Position numbers and translations under genes: made by a program. Positions 1 through 9,874 of a stretch of 64,000 bases of DNA are shown one piece after another. The notes under the pieces are model-generated. The model was not told the origin of the DNA. It saw only the letters and a list, made by a program, of their open reading frames with translations, and did no database searches. Position 1 is the first letter of the stretch. The number at the start of each line of letters is the position of its first letter. This stretch comes from Paraburkholderia lacunae (lineage in GTDB: Bacteria; Pseudomonadota; Gammaproteobacteria; Burkholderiales; Burkholderiaceae): assembly GCF_003353175.1 (NCBI RefSeq), contig NZ_QHKS01000008.1, positions 1 through 64,000 of the forward strand. The letters are read 5' to 3'.

Positions 1-2686
1 CATTCGTCTGGCCGCGAGAGCCGAGCGCCAACGAATCAGCGCCTTGTGAATTAGCCTGGTAGCCAATCGCGACACCATTGTCGGCGTAGTTGGAAGTCGT
101 CGCGCCGGATCCAATGACTGTCGCGTTCAAAGCCAGAGCTCCTGCTCTGGTGCCGACGGCAGTAGAGCCGGCACGCGCCGTAGCAGCACCGGCACCGACG
201 GCCAGCGAGCCTTCGCCCAGTGCAGTCGTCGTAGGACCAATCGCCATCGCGTCTAGCGCGTTATCCGTAGACGTCGTAGTACCCACGGTGACATTTGAAC
301 TTACCGCGATGTAGCTGGTAACCGGCGTTGCTGCGCGAACCAGCAGCGACTTCACACCGGTCGACCGCTGCGCCACCTGCTGCGTGAGGGTATTCTGCAG
401 TTCGGTCAGCTGAGCCAACGTCACAACGTCGCTGGGCGCGACGCCGTTAGCCACGTTCACGATGCGGCGTTCGGAGCCTTTCGATCCAACCGAAACCGTG
501 TTCATCTGGGTAGTCGACGAGTTCGAGCCAATCGCCACCGAATTGGCGAACTGTGAGCGAGCGCCCGATCCCAAGGCCAACGAACCCGCCCCACTCGCAT
601 ACGCTCCGCCACCGATCGCCACCGCTTCGCCGCTGGTCGCAAGCGCCGCGGCCGACGCCGACACCACCTTGATGTACTTGGTGGTATCGGTGATCGAGTT
701 GTTGATCGTGCTGACCGAACTGTCTATGCCGGCAAGCGCCGCGCCGACATCGGCATACGTCCCGCTGCTTAGCTTGTAGCTCGGACGCGTCACCGTGCCG
801 CTCGGGCTCACACTGGACCCACCACCCAGCGCGACCGCAACGCTGTTCGCTGTGCTGTAAAGTTGCGAACCGTTGACTGCGTCTGTGCTGTTCGAGGTGA
901 TCTGACCGGCTGCCACATTCGTCAAGCCAACTGCGGCCTTTGCGCCCGTGCCGCCGAGCGTCAAGTTATCGTGCGCCGACGTGTCATAGATAACTGCGTC
1001 CGGCGAACCGCCGCCCGGGATTTTGGCAAGCGCGGCATTCATTTGACCGAGGTTGACGGCGTCAGTGTCCTGCGTGCCTCTGAGAACGTTGGTGATCTGA
1101 CGTTCCGAGCCGGCTGCACCGACCGACACGGTGTTCGGACGATCGGCCATGGAATTCGAACCTAGCGACACCGAGTTGTTTGCCTTCGCGATGGAAAAGC
1201 CGCCGATCGCTACCGAATCCGTACCGACTGCCGACGAATCGGCAAGCGTCGAATTGGTGTGGAAATACTTGACGCCGCGGTTGTAAATGCTCACCCCAAT
1301 TTCGCCCACGTTGTTTGCCAACGCGTTCAGGTTCCGGTTCGTCGTGTACAACTGGCCACCGTTGACGGCGTCGGTACTCGAGGCCGACGAGATATCGCCA
1401 GGTGCCACATTTGTCAGCTTGACCGCATTCGCGTGGTTCGCACCGCCGAGCGTCACCGTGTCGCGCGCCGAGGTATCGTATGTCACCACGAGCTCTGATC
1501 CCGCGATACCGTTGCTCACGATGTTGTTGACGACGTTCGTCACGTTGGCAAGGTTGCTTGACAGGTTGGCGACGTTATTGGCAACGTTCGTCACGTTCTG
1601 GTTCGTCTGGTATAGCTGCGAACCGTTCACCGCATCCGTACTCCATCCGGATGAGATATCGCCGGCCGTCAAATTCGTGATCTTTGTGCCGGTTGCGCCC
1701 TTGAGCGTAATCAGGCTGGACGCGGAGCTGTCATACGTAACGGCATTCTCGGCAACGCCACCGCCGCCACCGCCGACGCTTGCGATCGCGGCATTCAGCT
1801 GATCGACGTTGACAGCATCGGTGCCCGCGGCGCCGGCTGTCACGTTGGTAATCTGTCTCGTGTACTGCGATTTGCCATCCGCTGACAGATAGCCGATCGA
1901 CACCGTATCGCTACGGCTGGCAACCGAGCCCGCGCCCAGTGCAACCGCGTTGTCCGCAATCGCAACAGCGTTTGCTCCGTAAGCACTTGACCGGTTGCCG
2001 ATCGCCATTGATGACGGTCCGGAAGCAACCGAGCTAGCTCCCTTGGCCTGGGCGTCGGTAGACCGATCGCTCGAAGGAGAGTTAGCCTGGAAATAACGCG
2101 TTCGCTGATACAGCTGATCTCCGTTCACCGCGTCCATGCTCGCCGACGACACGTTGCCTGCCGCCAACCCGGTGATCTTATGGCCGCTCAAGTTGACTTC
2201 ATTGAGCATCGTGATGCCGCCCATACCCTTGAGCTCGAGGCGGCCATCGTCAAAACCGGTTACGCGGGCAGTTATGTTGTCGCTGTTGTAGCCATTTGCG
2301 CCGCTGTCGTCTGCCGAGTTATTCAACGAGAACGACATCCCGCTACTGCCATTGGCGCCGTGGCAGTCCATGAAACCGATGTTGCTTGACAGTGGCCCCC
2401 ACGAAGACCCGACCCCACCGACCCCGCCAGGACATAACTCAAGACCGCCCTTCCCAGTGGTAGCCTGGGCCGCTGCCGTGCCCGGCAACATAGCCACGCC
2501 GAATGCCATGGCAATCGGCATAAATGCGGCCTTCAGCGGGGTGCCCGGACGGGCCGCCGCATCCCTGCCGGACGAGATCGCAGAGGAAGACGCTGTTCGC
2601 CCGCCGCAGCGCGCCTTTGCAGTTTCGGGCGCAGCCACCCACGTTCCGGATGCGTCGTTCCAGACGCTGATATACGACTTGTTCAT
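1..2686 (-). CDS. Trimeric autotransporter adhesin (YadA-like), C-terminus beyond window edge
   Basis: The minus strand is open without a stop from an ATG at 2684-2686 to the left edge, about 895 residues. I checked the frame at six points. AGGGA lies 6 bases upstream of the ATG. The N-terminus (MNKSYISVWNDASGTWVAA) is the extended signal peptide region of type V secretion proteins, followed by a hydrophobic signal ending near AAAQA at residue 74. The passenger has YadA head repeats (NSVAIGSNS, DSLALGSRG, NAVALGAGS) and at least six neck motifs of the form TDAVNxxQL. A hexaglycine run lies near 1760. The family trimerises through a C-terminal beta-barrel anchor, which is not in the window. 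Role: surface adhesion. It lies divergent to the Tad pilus locus. Confidence 0.93.
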   Translation of the reverse strand, partial: MNKSYISVWNDASGTWVAAPETAKARCGGRTASSSAISSGRDAAARPGTPLKAAFMPIAMAFGVAMLPGTAAAQATTGKGGLELCPGGVGGVGSSWGPLSSNIGFMDCHGANGSSGMSFSLNNSADDSGANGYNSDNITARVTGFDDGRLELKGMGGITMLNEVNLSGHKITGLAAGNVSSASMDAVNGDQLYQRTRYFQANSPSSDRSTDAQAKGASSVASGPSSMAIGNRSSAYGANAVAIADNAVALGAGSVASRSDTVSIGYLSADGKSQYTRQITNVTAGAAGTDAVNVDQLNAAIASVGGGGGGVAENAVTYDSSASSLITLKGATGTKITNLTAGDISSGWSTDAVNGSQLYQTNQNVTNVANNVANLSSNLANVTNVVNNIVSNGIAGSELVVTYDTSARDTVTLGGANHANAVKLTNVAPGDISSASSTDAVNGGQLYTTNRNLNALANNVGEIGVSIYNRGVKYFHTNSTLADSSAVGTDSVAIGGFSIAKANNSVSLGSNSMADRPNTVSVGAAGSERQITNVLRGTQDTDAVNLGQMNAALAKIPGGGSPDAVIYDTSAHDNLTLGGTGAKAAVGLTNVAAGQITSNSTDAVNGSQLYSTANSVAVALGGGSSVSPSGTVTRPSYKLSSGTYADVGAALAGIDSSVSTINNSITDTTKYIKVVSASAAALATSGEAVAIGGGAYASGAGSLALGSGARSQFANSVAIGSNSSTTQMNTVSVGSKGSERRIVNVANGVAPSDVVTLAQLTELQNTLTQQVAQRSTGVKSLLVRAATPVTSYIAVSSNVTVGTTTSTDNALDAMAIGPTTTALGEGSLAVGAGAATARAGSTAVGTRAGALALNATVIGSGATTSNYADNGVAIGYQANSQGADSLALGSRGQTN

Positions 2687-2749
2687 AAATTCCCTAAAAT
2701 CGGGCGAGCCCCGCTTGCAATTAGATTTATAAAACCGTGCCCTACTGGT

Positions 2750-2769
2750 TTCCGCAAAATTCCGCAAAA
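2750..2769. repeat. Tandem decamer TTCCGCAAAA x2
   Basis: Two perfect adjacent copies of TTCCGCAAAA lie about 64 bases upstream of the adhesin start codon. The position suits a regulator binding site or a promoter element. No binding protein is known. Confidence 0.5.
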
Positions 2770-2775
2770 AATCGA

Positions 2776-2796
2776 TCGAATACCTTAAGGTATCGA
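2776..2796. promoter_or_regulatory. Palindrome TACCTTAAGGTA, candidate operator
   Basis: A perfect 12-base palindrome at 2781-2792 is flanked by TCGA on both sides, with one unpaired A. It lies about 95 bases upstream of the adhesin start. Dyad symmetry is seen directly; the operator role is inferred from position. Confidence 0.4.
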
Positions 2797-3381
2797 CCTG
2801 GAGATTTCGCGCGTATTAAATCTAACTGGACGCCCTATCCCTAAAAATCAGGAAAATAGAAATTCGTGTCAGAATAATCCGAATCGATCTGAGATAATTC
2901 GCGAGCAGGCAATCCCCCGCGCCAGGCTTGAGTTCGCCATTTATTTACCCCAGCCGGGATCAAACGGCTCGCGAAGCTAATGTCGCGCCGTCGCAACAGG
3001 GATGCACCAAGACAAGAAATACAGTACATGCATGCGCCCGCCCTACGGCAAGCTGCACCACGTAGCTATGTCCCCAGGCGCCACCAGGCTGTAGCTCGCA
3101 CCGGCACATTCATGCCAGGACGCTTGTCAGGCGATCGCCAATTTCTCGCCTGCCAAACAGACTATTTACGCTTTCGATCTCATGCGCATTTACACCAAAA
3201 TCTTCAGAAATTTCCCACCAATATCTGCCGAGCCTACTTCTATACTTCGCACCGGCATTGTTTCCAGTGCGTTTTGAACAGAAAGTCTTCTAATTTATGT
3301 TTCCGTTAAAAGCGATAAGTCCGGCAAGGCCTCGCTCGGACAATATTCAATCCTTTTATAAATCAATTTTAAATAGGTACC

Positions 3382-3657
3382 ATGAAAATTTCACATATTC
3401 GCCGTAAAAATAAGCAGCACGGTCAGGGCATGACCGAATACATCATCATCGTCGCGCTGATCGCCGTCTCGGCAATCGGTGTGTATTCGCTTTTCGGCAA
3501 AACCCTGCGTAATCAGACCGCCGGTCTCGCAATTGAAATGTCCGGCCAGGACGCTCAAGGCAACATCAAGCAGTCGCAAACCAACGCGGGCACGGCGACC
3601 ACCAACGCCAACAAGACGAAGAACATGGGTTCGTATAACGACAGCAACAACAACTAA
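3382..3657 (+). CDS. flp: Flp-family type IVb major pilin
   Basis: This 91-residue prepilin has a short basic leader, a prepilin-peptidase site after G14 (HG/QGMTEYIII) that puts Glu at +5 and Tyr at +6 as in Flp pilins, and one hydrophobic helix (about residues 20-38). A hydrophilic tail rich in Asn, Gln and Thr follows. AGG sits 5 bases before the ATG. It is the first gene of the Tad locus and probably the pilus subunit. The tail is longer than in minimal Flp pilins of about 50-60 residues. Confidence 0.9.
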   Translation: MKISHIRRKNKQHGQGMTEYIIIVALIAVSAIGVYSLFGKTLRNQTAGLAIEMSGQDAQGNIKQSQTNAGTATTNANKTKNMGSYNDSNNN

Positions 3658-3682
3658 TCTCGTCTGGTTAGCGAAATCAATC

Positions 3683-5212
3683 ATGAACAGCTCTGCCCGC
3701 AAGGGCAGGGCCAGGGTCGCCGGCGCTAGCGGGCAGGCGCTGGTCCCTGCACTGATTTTTCTTCTGGTCGGCTGTATCGGCCTGTATGTGGCGTTCAACT
3801 CGTTCCAGATGACGAGCGCCAAGATCAAACTCCAGAACACCGCCGACGCAGCTGCGTACAGCGCCGCCGTGCTGCAGGCGCGCGACTACAATTTTTCGGC
3901 CTATACGAACCGGGCAATGGTCGCCAACCAGGTCACTGCCGCGCAAGTGGTCGCGTTGAAATCCTGGATCGACGAACTCGATGCGACGTACACCCCGTCA
4001 CAGCTCGACCAGGCCATCAATAGATTGGCGGACCACCCGGCTCGATGGAGCACGCCTAAAAACGTTGGCAAAAATGATATTGCGCCCGTGCGCGCGGCGC
4101 TGGACGCGTTGCTGCCTACCGTGGCCACGGGCATCGGCACCCTCAACCGCGCGCTAAGCGCCGCGCAGGCTAACTACCACGCGGCGATCTTCAGCGCCGT
4201 GCCCGACGCCGCTGACGCCATCGCCCAGCAAAACCAGCCCGACACGCACGTCACCAGCGGATACTTCGTCAGCCCGCGCAACGCGGCACAGCTTGCAGCC
4301 TGGAGGTCCTACACGGCCACGATCACGCCTGCCGGCACAATCGGGACGGACGCTTTCGCCGATGTGGCGACGGATCCGAACACCCTCGACGGTTTCGTCA
4401 AGAATCGCGACTCCGTGCGCAGCGTCGCGCCCAATTTTCAGCAATTGGACGACACGGCCAACAATTTATGTGGCGCCAACAGCTCGCTCACCGTCTACGT
4501 CACGCATGACGGAGGTACCCAGCTACGGAGCGACAAATCGGGCTGGCAGTCCATCGATGCGAGCACTGCGCATCTGCGGATCAGTTGCATTGGCGCCCTT
4601 GAAGCCGAAGCCGGTTTCGGGGGTAGCGCGAACGGAAATATAACCAGTTTCATGACCCATCCGCCGTTCGCCGCGTGGCAAGACTGGCAAGGCTATGGCG
4701 GTTACTTCAACTTTGGGTATCAAGGGAGTTCCAGTCCTGGATGGCAGGTGCCCGATGCGATGGCGGAACAGTTCCGCCGAGGGCCCGGCCATTCACTCGA
4801 CGCGACTAACGGCGGCCTGTTGCCCTACCAGAACCTGACCGGCACGCCGATGCTCAACGCCGCTCCGCGCATCACCATCGAAGTCACGCGCAACAGCAAC
4901 ACGTTGGTCAAGACAGTGGACCTGCGCGGCGGCGGACGGATGGCCGTTGACGACAACGCTGCCGGCGGTGCAATGCGGGCGCTGTCGAGCGCCAATGCCT
5001 ATTTCGTGCGTCCCGACGAGACGTCGTCCGGCTCTTCGATCATCGGCGGTCTGATGAACGCCGGCCAATGGGCGCGCGCCGATCGCAAAACCGAATACCC
5101 GAGTCTGTTCAGTCCTTACTGGCAAGCCACGCTTGCACCGGTCAGCGACAGCGAACGCGCGGCGGCTCAGGCAAACCAGATTTCGACAGCCACTCAGGCT
5201 CGCAAGCCATGA
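3683..5212 (+). CDS. Tad-domain pseudopilin-like protein (TadG-type)
   Basis: This 509-residue protein starts at the ATG at 3683, 25 bases after flp; the frame is open further upstream only by overlap with flp. Residues 15-90 match the putative Flp pilus-assembly TadG-like N-terminal domain: GQALVPALIFLLVGCIGLYV followed by LQNTADAAAYSAAV. The single N-terminal membrane helix leaves a large periplasmic domain. Its stop overlaps the next start (ATGA at 5209-5212), which suggests translational coupling. Function within the pilus machine is inferred from family and position. Confidence 0.85.
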   Translation: MNSSARKGRARVAGASGQALVPALIFLLVGCIGLYVAFNSFQMTSAKIKLQNTADAAAYSAAVLQARDYNFSAYTNRAMVANQVTAAQVVALKSWIDELDATYTPSQLDQAINRLADHPARWSTPKNVGKNDIAPVRAALDALLPTVATGIGTLNRALSAAQANYHAAIFSAVPDAADAIAQQNQPDTHVTSGYFVSPRNAAQLAAWRSYTATITPAGTIGTDAFADVATDPNTLDGFVKNRDSVRSVAPNFQQLDDTANNLCGANSSLTVYVTHDGGTQLRSDKSGWQSIDASTAHLRISCIGALEAEAGFGGSANGNITSFMTHPPFAAWQDWQGYGGYFNFGYQGSSSPGWQVPDAMAEQFRRGPGHSLDATNGGLLPYQNLTGTPMLNAAPRITIEVTRNSNTLVKTVDLRGGGRMAVDDNAAGGAMRALSSANAYFVRPDETSSGSSIIGGLMNAGQWARADRKTEYPSLFSPYWQATLAPVSDSERAAAQANQISTATQARKP

Positions 5213-6096
5213 AGCGATTCGACACGAGAAAGCCCTCACAGGCTGGCCAGGCGATGGTGGAATTCCTCGTCTCCATGACACTGGTCATGAGCGCGCTGTT
5301 GCTCGGCATCGTGATGCTTGGCAAGTTCAACGACATCCGCAACCGGACGCTGATGGGCTCACGCTACGTCGCGTGGGAACGCACCGTGTGGTCGAACACC
5401 GATCCCAAAAAGAATCTCGTCAGCGATCCGACTACCGCCGAGGGCTGGTCGAGTACCTACGGTAGTGGGGCATTGACTGCGAGCAAGGTGGATTCCGAGC
5501 TCGACAGCGAGGTGACGCAACGCGTCCTGGCACGCGACAATTCGCCGATTTCCAGTACCGACCGGAAGCAAACCAGATTGGCTGCCACCCAGCCGGCCAT
5601 GTGGAACGATTACGGCGGCAAACCTCTGCTGGCAACGGCAGGCGACGTTGTGGTCAGCACCAGCGCGGGCGCCGATCCTGCGAGCAGTCAGACGCGCTAC
5701 GCCGTTAATCCGTTTGGCACCATGGCAACCGGAACCGGTGGCCAATACCAGTCGCAACTCAGCCTGCCGACGCGCACGCTGCAATCCGGCACGCTCAGTA
5801 TTTCGATCGCGCAGGACAGCGACGTACTTAAGCGTCTGTGGCCTAAAGATAACTTGTTGCCGGCATTCAGCGGCCTGACCTTCTCCGACACGAACGTGCT
5901 GATGGCAAATACCTGGGTTCCTGACGGTACGGACAGCAACAAAGCCGTATTCAGCCAGGCGGTGCCCGCTGCCAACGTCGTGCTGGTCCAACCATCCGGA
6001 TATCTGGGTCTACGAAAGTACGCGCCCGAGATTTCGTCGCTCGAGTTCGGCCGTGTTCGACAAGACGTCGTACCGCCCAACCGCCTAAGTCCATGA
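5209..6096 (+). CDS. TadE-like pseudopilin
   Basis: This is a 295-residue protein. The ATG at 5209 overlaps the preceding stop. G13/QAMVEFLVSM is a class III (prepilin) signal with Glu at +5 and Phe at +6, followed by a hydrophobic helix to about residue 38, as in TadE pseudopilins. The remaining 250 residues are probably periplasmic, longer than the usual TadE of about 150-200. It overlaps the next gene by ATGA at 6093-6096. TadE/TadF proteins are minor pseudopilins needed for Flp pilus assembly. Confidence 0.82.
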   Translation: MKRFDTRKPSQAGQAMVEFLVSMTLVMSALLLGIVMLGKFNDIRNRTLMGSRYVAWERTVWSNTDPKKNLVSDPTTAEGWSSTYGSGALTASKVDSELDSEVTQRVLARDNSPISSTDRKQTRLAATQPAMWNDYGGKPLLATAGDVVVSTSAGADPASSQTRYAVNPFGTMATGTGGQYQSQLSLPTRTLQSGTLSISIAQDSDVLKRLWPKDNLLPAFSGLTFSDTNVLMANTWVPDGTDSNKAVFSQAVPAANVVLVQPSGYLGLRKYAPEISSLEFGRVRQDVVPPNRLSP

Positions 6097-6818
6097 AGCG
6101 TTTCAATGCTCTCGCCCGAGGCGGTCGTCTGGTTGTCACGCTGTTCGCCACCCTGGCTTCCGGCACGGCCCTGGCCGGCACCGCGTGCAACAAACAACCC
6201 GTACAACCACAAAGCATCCAGGCTTTCGGTCGGGACATGATCGTGAACGGCGTGCCCACATCGGTTGTCGGCATGCAGTTCAGTGGTGCGCCGAGCGATG
6301 TCGCGGAGGCGTTTCGCGAATACTGGAAAGCCGAAGATGTGCCGTCGAAAAACCGGAGCAGCGCCTCCGGGATTCTGCTCAGCGCGCTCGACGATCAGTG
6401 CCTCTATGTACTCACTATCCCGCCTCAACCAGACGGTGCGCACACGCGAGCAATGATGAGCGTCATCAAACTCAGCAGCAATCAGGCAATCCATCGAATC
6501 CCGGATTCGGCCGTCCCGCTGCCCGAGAGTAGCAAGATCGTGTCGGACGTCGAGAGCCGCGATCCCGGGCAAACCGGGCGCACGTGGCTGCTCGATGTGC
6601 CGGGAGAAGCACGCTGGAACGCGCAGCGCTATCGCAACAGGCTTGCAGCGCAGGGATGGTCGAGCCTCGGCCGTCAGCCGGACTATCAGTCTGCCGGCGC
6701 TCCGTCCGCGCACGGCACGGCATTCGCTATGCAACGCGGCAGCGACAGCGTGGACGTGAGCTTTTCAGATCGCGATGGAAGAACCGTCGCAGTCGTCAAC
6801 GCAACAAGGAACCGTTGA
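6093..6818 (+). CDS. Hypothetical exported protein in Tad locus
   Basis: This 241-residue protein is translationally coupled (ATGA) to the TadE-like gene. A cleavable signal peptide is likely at residues 1-28 (LFATLASGTALAG), so the mature protein should be periplasmic. I recognise no family. The conserved-looking stretch around residues 45-110 has no catalytic motif I know. Its position inside the operon, before a second Flp-like peptide, suggests an assembly or accessory role. Confidence 0.75.
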   Translation: MKRFNALARGGRLVVTLFATLASGTALAGTACNKQPVQPQSIQAFGRDMIVNGVPTSVVGMQFSGAPSDVAEAFREYWKAEDVPSKNRSSASGILLSALDDQCLYVLTIPPQPDGAHTRAMMSVIKLSSNQAIHRIPDSAVPLPESSKIVSDVESRDPGQTGRTWLLDVPGEARWNAQRYRNRLAAQGWSSLGRQPDYQSAGAPSAHGTAFAMQRGSDSVDVSFSDRDGRTVAVVNATRNR

Positions 6819-6819
6819 G

Positions 6820-7026
6820 ATGCAACACGCAGGAATCTTCAGGCGCCTTGTGGCGCGGCGCGGTCGGCAGCATGGCCAGGCCTACGCTGAGTACCTCGTC
6901 GTCGCAACCGCTCTCGTCTGCATTCTGCTGATAGCAGCAGGCGACACCATCGCGCCGTTTACAGCCCTCGTCCTGAGCTTCAAGTCGGTTTTTAGCGCTT
7001 ATAGCTTCACCCTCTCGCTTCCCTGA
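6820..7026 (+). CDS. Second Flp-like small prepilin
   Basis: This 68-residue peptide starts at the ATG at 6820, with AAGGA nine bases upstream, one base after the previous stop. G19/QAYAEYLVVATALV gives Glu at +5 and Tyr at +6, the Flp hallmark, followed by a single hydrophobic helix and a short tail. It may be a minor or alternative pilin. It has no hydrophilic tail, unlike the first Flp at 3382. Confidence 0.8.
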   Translation: MQHAGIFRRLVARRGRQHGQAYAEYLVVATALVCILLIAAGDTIAPFTALVLSFKSVFSAYSFTLSLP

Positions 7027-7046
7027 TCCGCAAGGATCAAATCGTT

Positions 7047-8138
7047 ATGCTTAAAAAAATCAAACTTCGCTCGCTCCTTGGAAATTCCTGGATATTGCTC
7101 TTCCTTGCTGTATTGGTCGCCGGTGGTCTGACGTTTCTCCTGTACAAGTACCTGACCGACCGTGAGAACAAACTCAAGGCCGAGATGGCCGCGCGTCGCG
7201 TACGCGCCAGCGTAGAGGTCGTCGTGCCGGCACAGGACGTTCCAGTCGGCACGCCGCTGTCGAGCAGCGATTTCGTCGCCCGCGAGATTGCGCCCGATCT
7301 GGTTTACGACGACATGATCCGCGTGGATAGCTTCCAGCAGTACCGCGCTTCGCACCTCGTCCGACCGGTACGTCGCGGCTTGCCTTTGCGCGCCGGCGAC
7401 ATTGACTCGCTAAGTGGCCGCGATTTTTCCGACATTGTTCCAGCCGGCCAGCGCGCGGTCACTGTGGACATCGATACCGTCAACTCGACAGCACTGATGC
7501 TCCGCCCAGGTAACCGAGTCGATGTGTACTGGGTCGGCAAAGTCTTCCACCAAAATCAGGCCTCGGACGAAAAGAAAGCGGCCCAACTGATCATGCCGAA
7601 TGTACTGGTTCTCGCGACCGGCCAGGACATGCGCCCGCGCGACGCAGGCGAGGCGGAGCTGCAAGACCAGCCGAACGCCAACAGCAGCGCCATGAGCCGG
7701 CAGCAAGGGATGGGCTACACCACCGTGACATTGCAGGTTCCGGTGGATGATGTCCCGCGCATTGCCCTTGCACAAAAAATCGGTGGCTTGCGCATCATTT
7801 TGCGCAATTCAGACGACAAAGGTGCGGACGGGCCGCTGCTGGTGAAAGAAAGCGACGTGTTCATGGACCCGGATCGAGGAACGACTACTGGCACCGATCC
7901 CGTAGGTCAGGTCGTGGAAGTCATTTCGGGTGGCGGCGCGAGCAACAGCGTGCTCGTTCCCCAAAGCGCGCCGTCCGCTTCCGCGAAGGAAACGCCGGCC
8001 GCTGCGCCTGGGCCCGCTGACCCGGCTCAACCCACGCCGGCATTACCCGCGCGTCAGCCGAGCCTCCACGAGCAGGCCAACGCCATTGCCCAACAACTGC
8101 AGAAAGCCGTAGCGCCCCGCACGTCGAAGCAGAACTAA
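7047..8138 (+). CDS. cpaB: Flp pilus assembly protein CpaB/RcpC
   Basis: This 363-residue protein has AAGGA upstream. One N-terminal membrane helix (about residues 16-36) precedes a SAF domain (about 53-115, from VEVVVPAQDVPVGTPL through RGLPLRAGDI) and the RcpC/CpaB domain (PAGQRAVTVDID, RPGNRVDVYWVG). The C-terminus is Pro/Ala/Gln-rich and probably disordered. In Tad systems CpaB sits in the periplasm with the secretin. The gene lies directly before the secretin gene, in the usual order. Confidence 0.92.
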   Translation: MLKKIKLRSLLGNSWILLFLAVLVAGGLTFLLYKYLTDRENKLKAEMAARRVRASVEVVVPAQDVPVGTPLSSSDFVAREIAPDLVYDDMIRVDSFQQYRASHLVRPVRRGLPLRAGDIDSLSGRDFSDIVPAGQRAVTVDIDTVNSTALMLRPGNRVDVYWVGKVFHQNQASDEKKAAQLIMPNVLVLATGQDMRPRDAGEAELQDQPNANSSAMSRQQGMGYTTVTLQVPVDDVPRIALAQKIGGLRIILRNSDDKGADGPLLVKESDVFMDPDRGTTTGTDPVGQVVEVISGGGASNSVLVPQSAPSASAKETPAAAPGPADPAQPTPALPARQPSLHEQANAIAQQLQKAVAPRTSKQN

Positions 8139-8162
8139 AGTATCGAGACCAGGTTTCACACC

Positions 8163-9854
8163 ATGAAAGTCAAACGCTATGCGACCCAATTGCGTCGCCG
8201 GGTCCCGCCGTCCCTTCTCATCGGCATGTTGTTATGCGAGGCCGCTCCCGCTGCGCTCGCTCAAGCCGCGTATCCGTCCACCAGGGACGATGCTTCGGCC
8301 AGCACCGGTGTGCTCGAAATGTTTCGTGGCGAAGTCCGCATCCTGCGTCTGCCCGGCACGATCAAGCGCATCGCGATCGGCAACGGCAAGCTGATTACCG
8401 CGAATGTGGTCGACGGCAGCCTGATGCTGCTCGGCGAGCAGGACGGCATTACGTCGCTCGTGGTGTGGAACGAAAAGGGTATCGCTCTCCAAACCACTGT
8501 GCGAATCGCCAAGTCCGAGGTGAACGTTTCGCTGCAACAGCTGCGTGCCGTGTTGAAATCGGTGACTGGATTGCGTATCGAGGCGATCGGCTCGAACATC
8601 GTATTGTCCGGTGTCGTGCACCGCGACATGGCGGGGATCGTCAAGTCCGCCACGCAGGACATGAAGAACGTGATCGACACCACCACCATCGACGAGGGTG
8701 ATGCGCTCAAGAAGACGATTCACTTCAAGGTACAGATCATGGAGGTCACACGCAATGCTCAGAAGAAACTCGGCATTGCCTGGGACAGCAGTTTCAAGGG
8801 ACCGCAGATCGCCGGTTCAACGAGCATCGCCACGGGTGCCGCAAAAGCCGTCACCGCGGGAACGGACTTCTTCTTCGCAGGCCTTGCCTCTAACATCGCC
8901 TCACAGATCAACTTCGCTATCGGCAACGGCGACGCGTACATTCTCGCGGCGCCAGAACTGAATACGAAGAGTGGGGGCACCGCAAGCTTCCTCGCGGGCG
9001 GCGAAGTACCGGTCCCGCAATCCGGCGCACTGGGCACGACCAATGTCGAGTATAAGAAATACGGCATCAAGCTCAACATCATTCCCGTTGTTGATGCGAA
9101 CAACATCATCTCCGCGCATCTGACAACCGAGATCAGTCAGATCGATCCCACCGTCACGTATGCCGGGTTGCCGGGTTTCCTGACTCGCAGCACGAGTTCG
9201 GATATTTCGATGCGCCCGGGCGAAACACTCGCTATCTCAGGACTGGTGAGCGCAGACGCGGTCAACTACAGCAACGGTATGCCGTTCCTCGCCCAATTGC
9301 CCATCCTGGGTCATCTGTTCCGTTCAGACAGCTTCCGCGCCAAGAAGAGCGACCTCGTGATCTTCGTGACGCCTGTCATCTCCGATCCAGAGCTTTCACC
9401 CAACACCGAGTTGCTGGCGCGCGCCGACAAGATGGATCAGCGATATCGTCAGGAGTACGGTCACCCGAACCCGCTTGATTCCGATGAAGAGAAGGCCGCG
9501 GAAATGCCTGCCCCGCGTCAGCCGATCGCGCCGACACCCGCCCTGCCCCCCGCGCCGATCCGTAGCACGCCGCTGCGGATGCCCACAGAGCCGCAAGCGC
9601 CCATGTCCGCTCCGGTTCCGCAGCAGCCGCTGCCACAGGCCGCGCCGGAGCGCGACCGGAACGCGTCGGAGCAATCCTCCGCGCCACAGCCGCCCGTCAG
9701 CGAGCCGCCGGCTGGGGTCGCCGAAGCCCTGCGCATGCTGAACGCCGCCCAGCAGCCGCCCGCGGCGCCGCCTTCGCCGACAGCCCCGGCGCAGCCAGCC
9801 GGCAACGGCAAGCTGCCGCCGCAGGTCGGCGTTCTCGGCAACGCGGGCAACTGA
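8163..9854 (+). CDS. cpaC: Outer-membrane secretin CpaC/RcpA of Tad system
   Basis: This 563-residue protein has a signal peptide of about 35 residues. A pilus-assembly secretin N-domain follows (LEMFRGEVRILRLPGTIKRI), then the secretin domain (about 190-410) with VPVPQSG near residue 281 and the closing LAQLPILGHLFRS and LVIFVTPVI segments. The last 125 residues are very rich in Pro, Ala and Gln, an unusually long tail. It should form the outer-membrane pore through which the Flp pilus is extruded. Confidence 0.93.
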   Translation: MKVKRYATQLRRRVPPSLLIGMLLCEAAPAALAQAAYPSTRDDASASTGVLEMFRGEVRILRLPGTIKRIAIGNGKLITANVVDGSLMLLGEQDGITSLVVWNEKGIALQTTVRIAKSEVNVSLQQLRAVLKSVTGLRIEAIGSNIVLSGVVHRDMAGIVKSATQDMKNVIDTTTIDEGDALKKTIHFKVQIMEVTRNAQKKLGIAWDSSFKGPQIAGSTSIATGAAKAVTAGTDFFFAGLASNIASQINFAIGNGDAYILAAPELNTKSGGTASFLAGGEVPVPQSGALGTTNVEYKKYGIKLNIIPVVDANNIISAHLTTEISQIDPTVTYAGLPGFLTRSTSSDISMRPGETLAISGLVSADAVNYSNGMPFLAQLPILGHLFRSDSFRAKKSDLVIFVTPVISDPELSPNTELLARADKMDQRYRQEYGHPNPLDSDEEKAAEMPAPRQPIAPTPALPPAPIRSTPLRMPTEPQAPMSAPVPQQPLPQAAPERDRNASEQSSAPQPPVSEPPAGVAEALRMLNAAQQPPAAPPSPTAPAQPAGNGKLPPQVGVLGNAGN

Positions 9855-9874
9855 GTGGATAGGGGGAAAATCAA

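Larger units (their letters stand above)
2687..3381. other. Divergent intergenic region, adhesin / Tad locus
   Basis: These 695 bases separate the adhesin from flp. They are clearly more AT-rich than the flanking genes. I see no convincing gene: the few open frames lack coding character and a ribosome-binding site. The region should hold both promoters, and it contains a tandem decamer and a palindrome near the adhesin end. Confidence 0.6.

Noticed and set aside
90..2732. Several plus-strand open frames, up to 171 residues
   Set aside because: They are antisense to the continuous trimeric autotransporter frame on the minus strand, which has a signal region, repeats and a ribosome-binding site.
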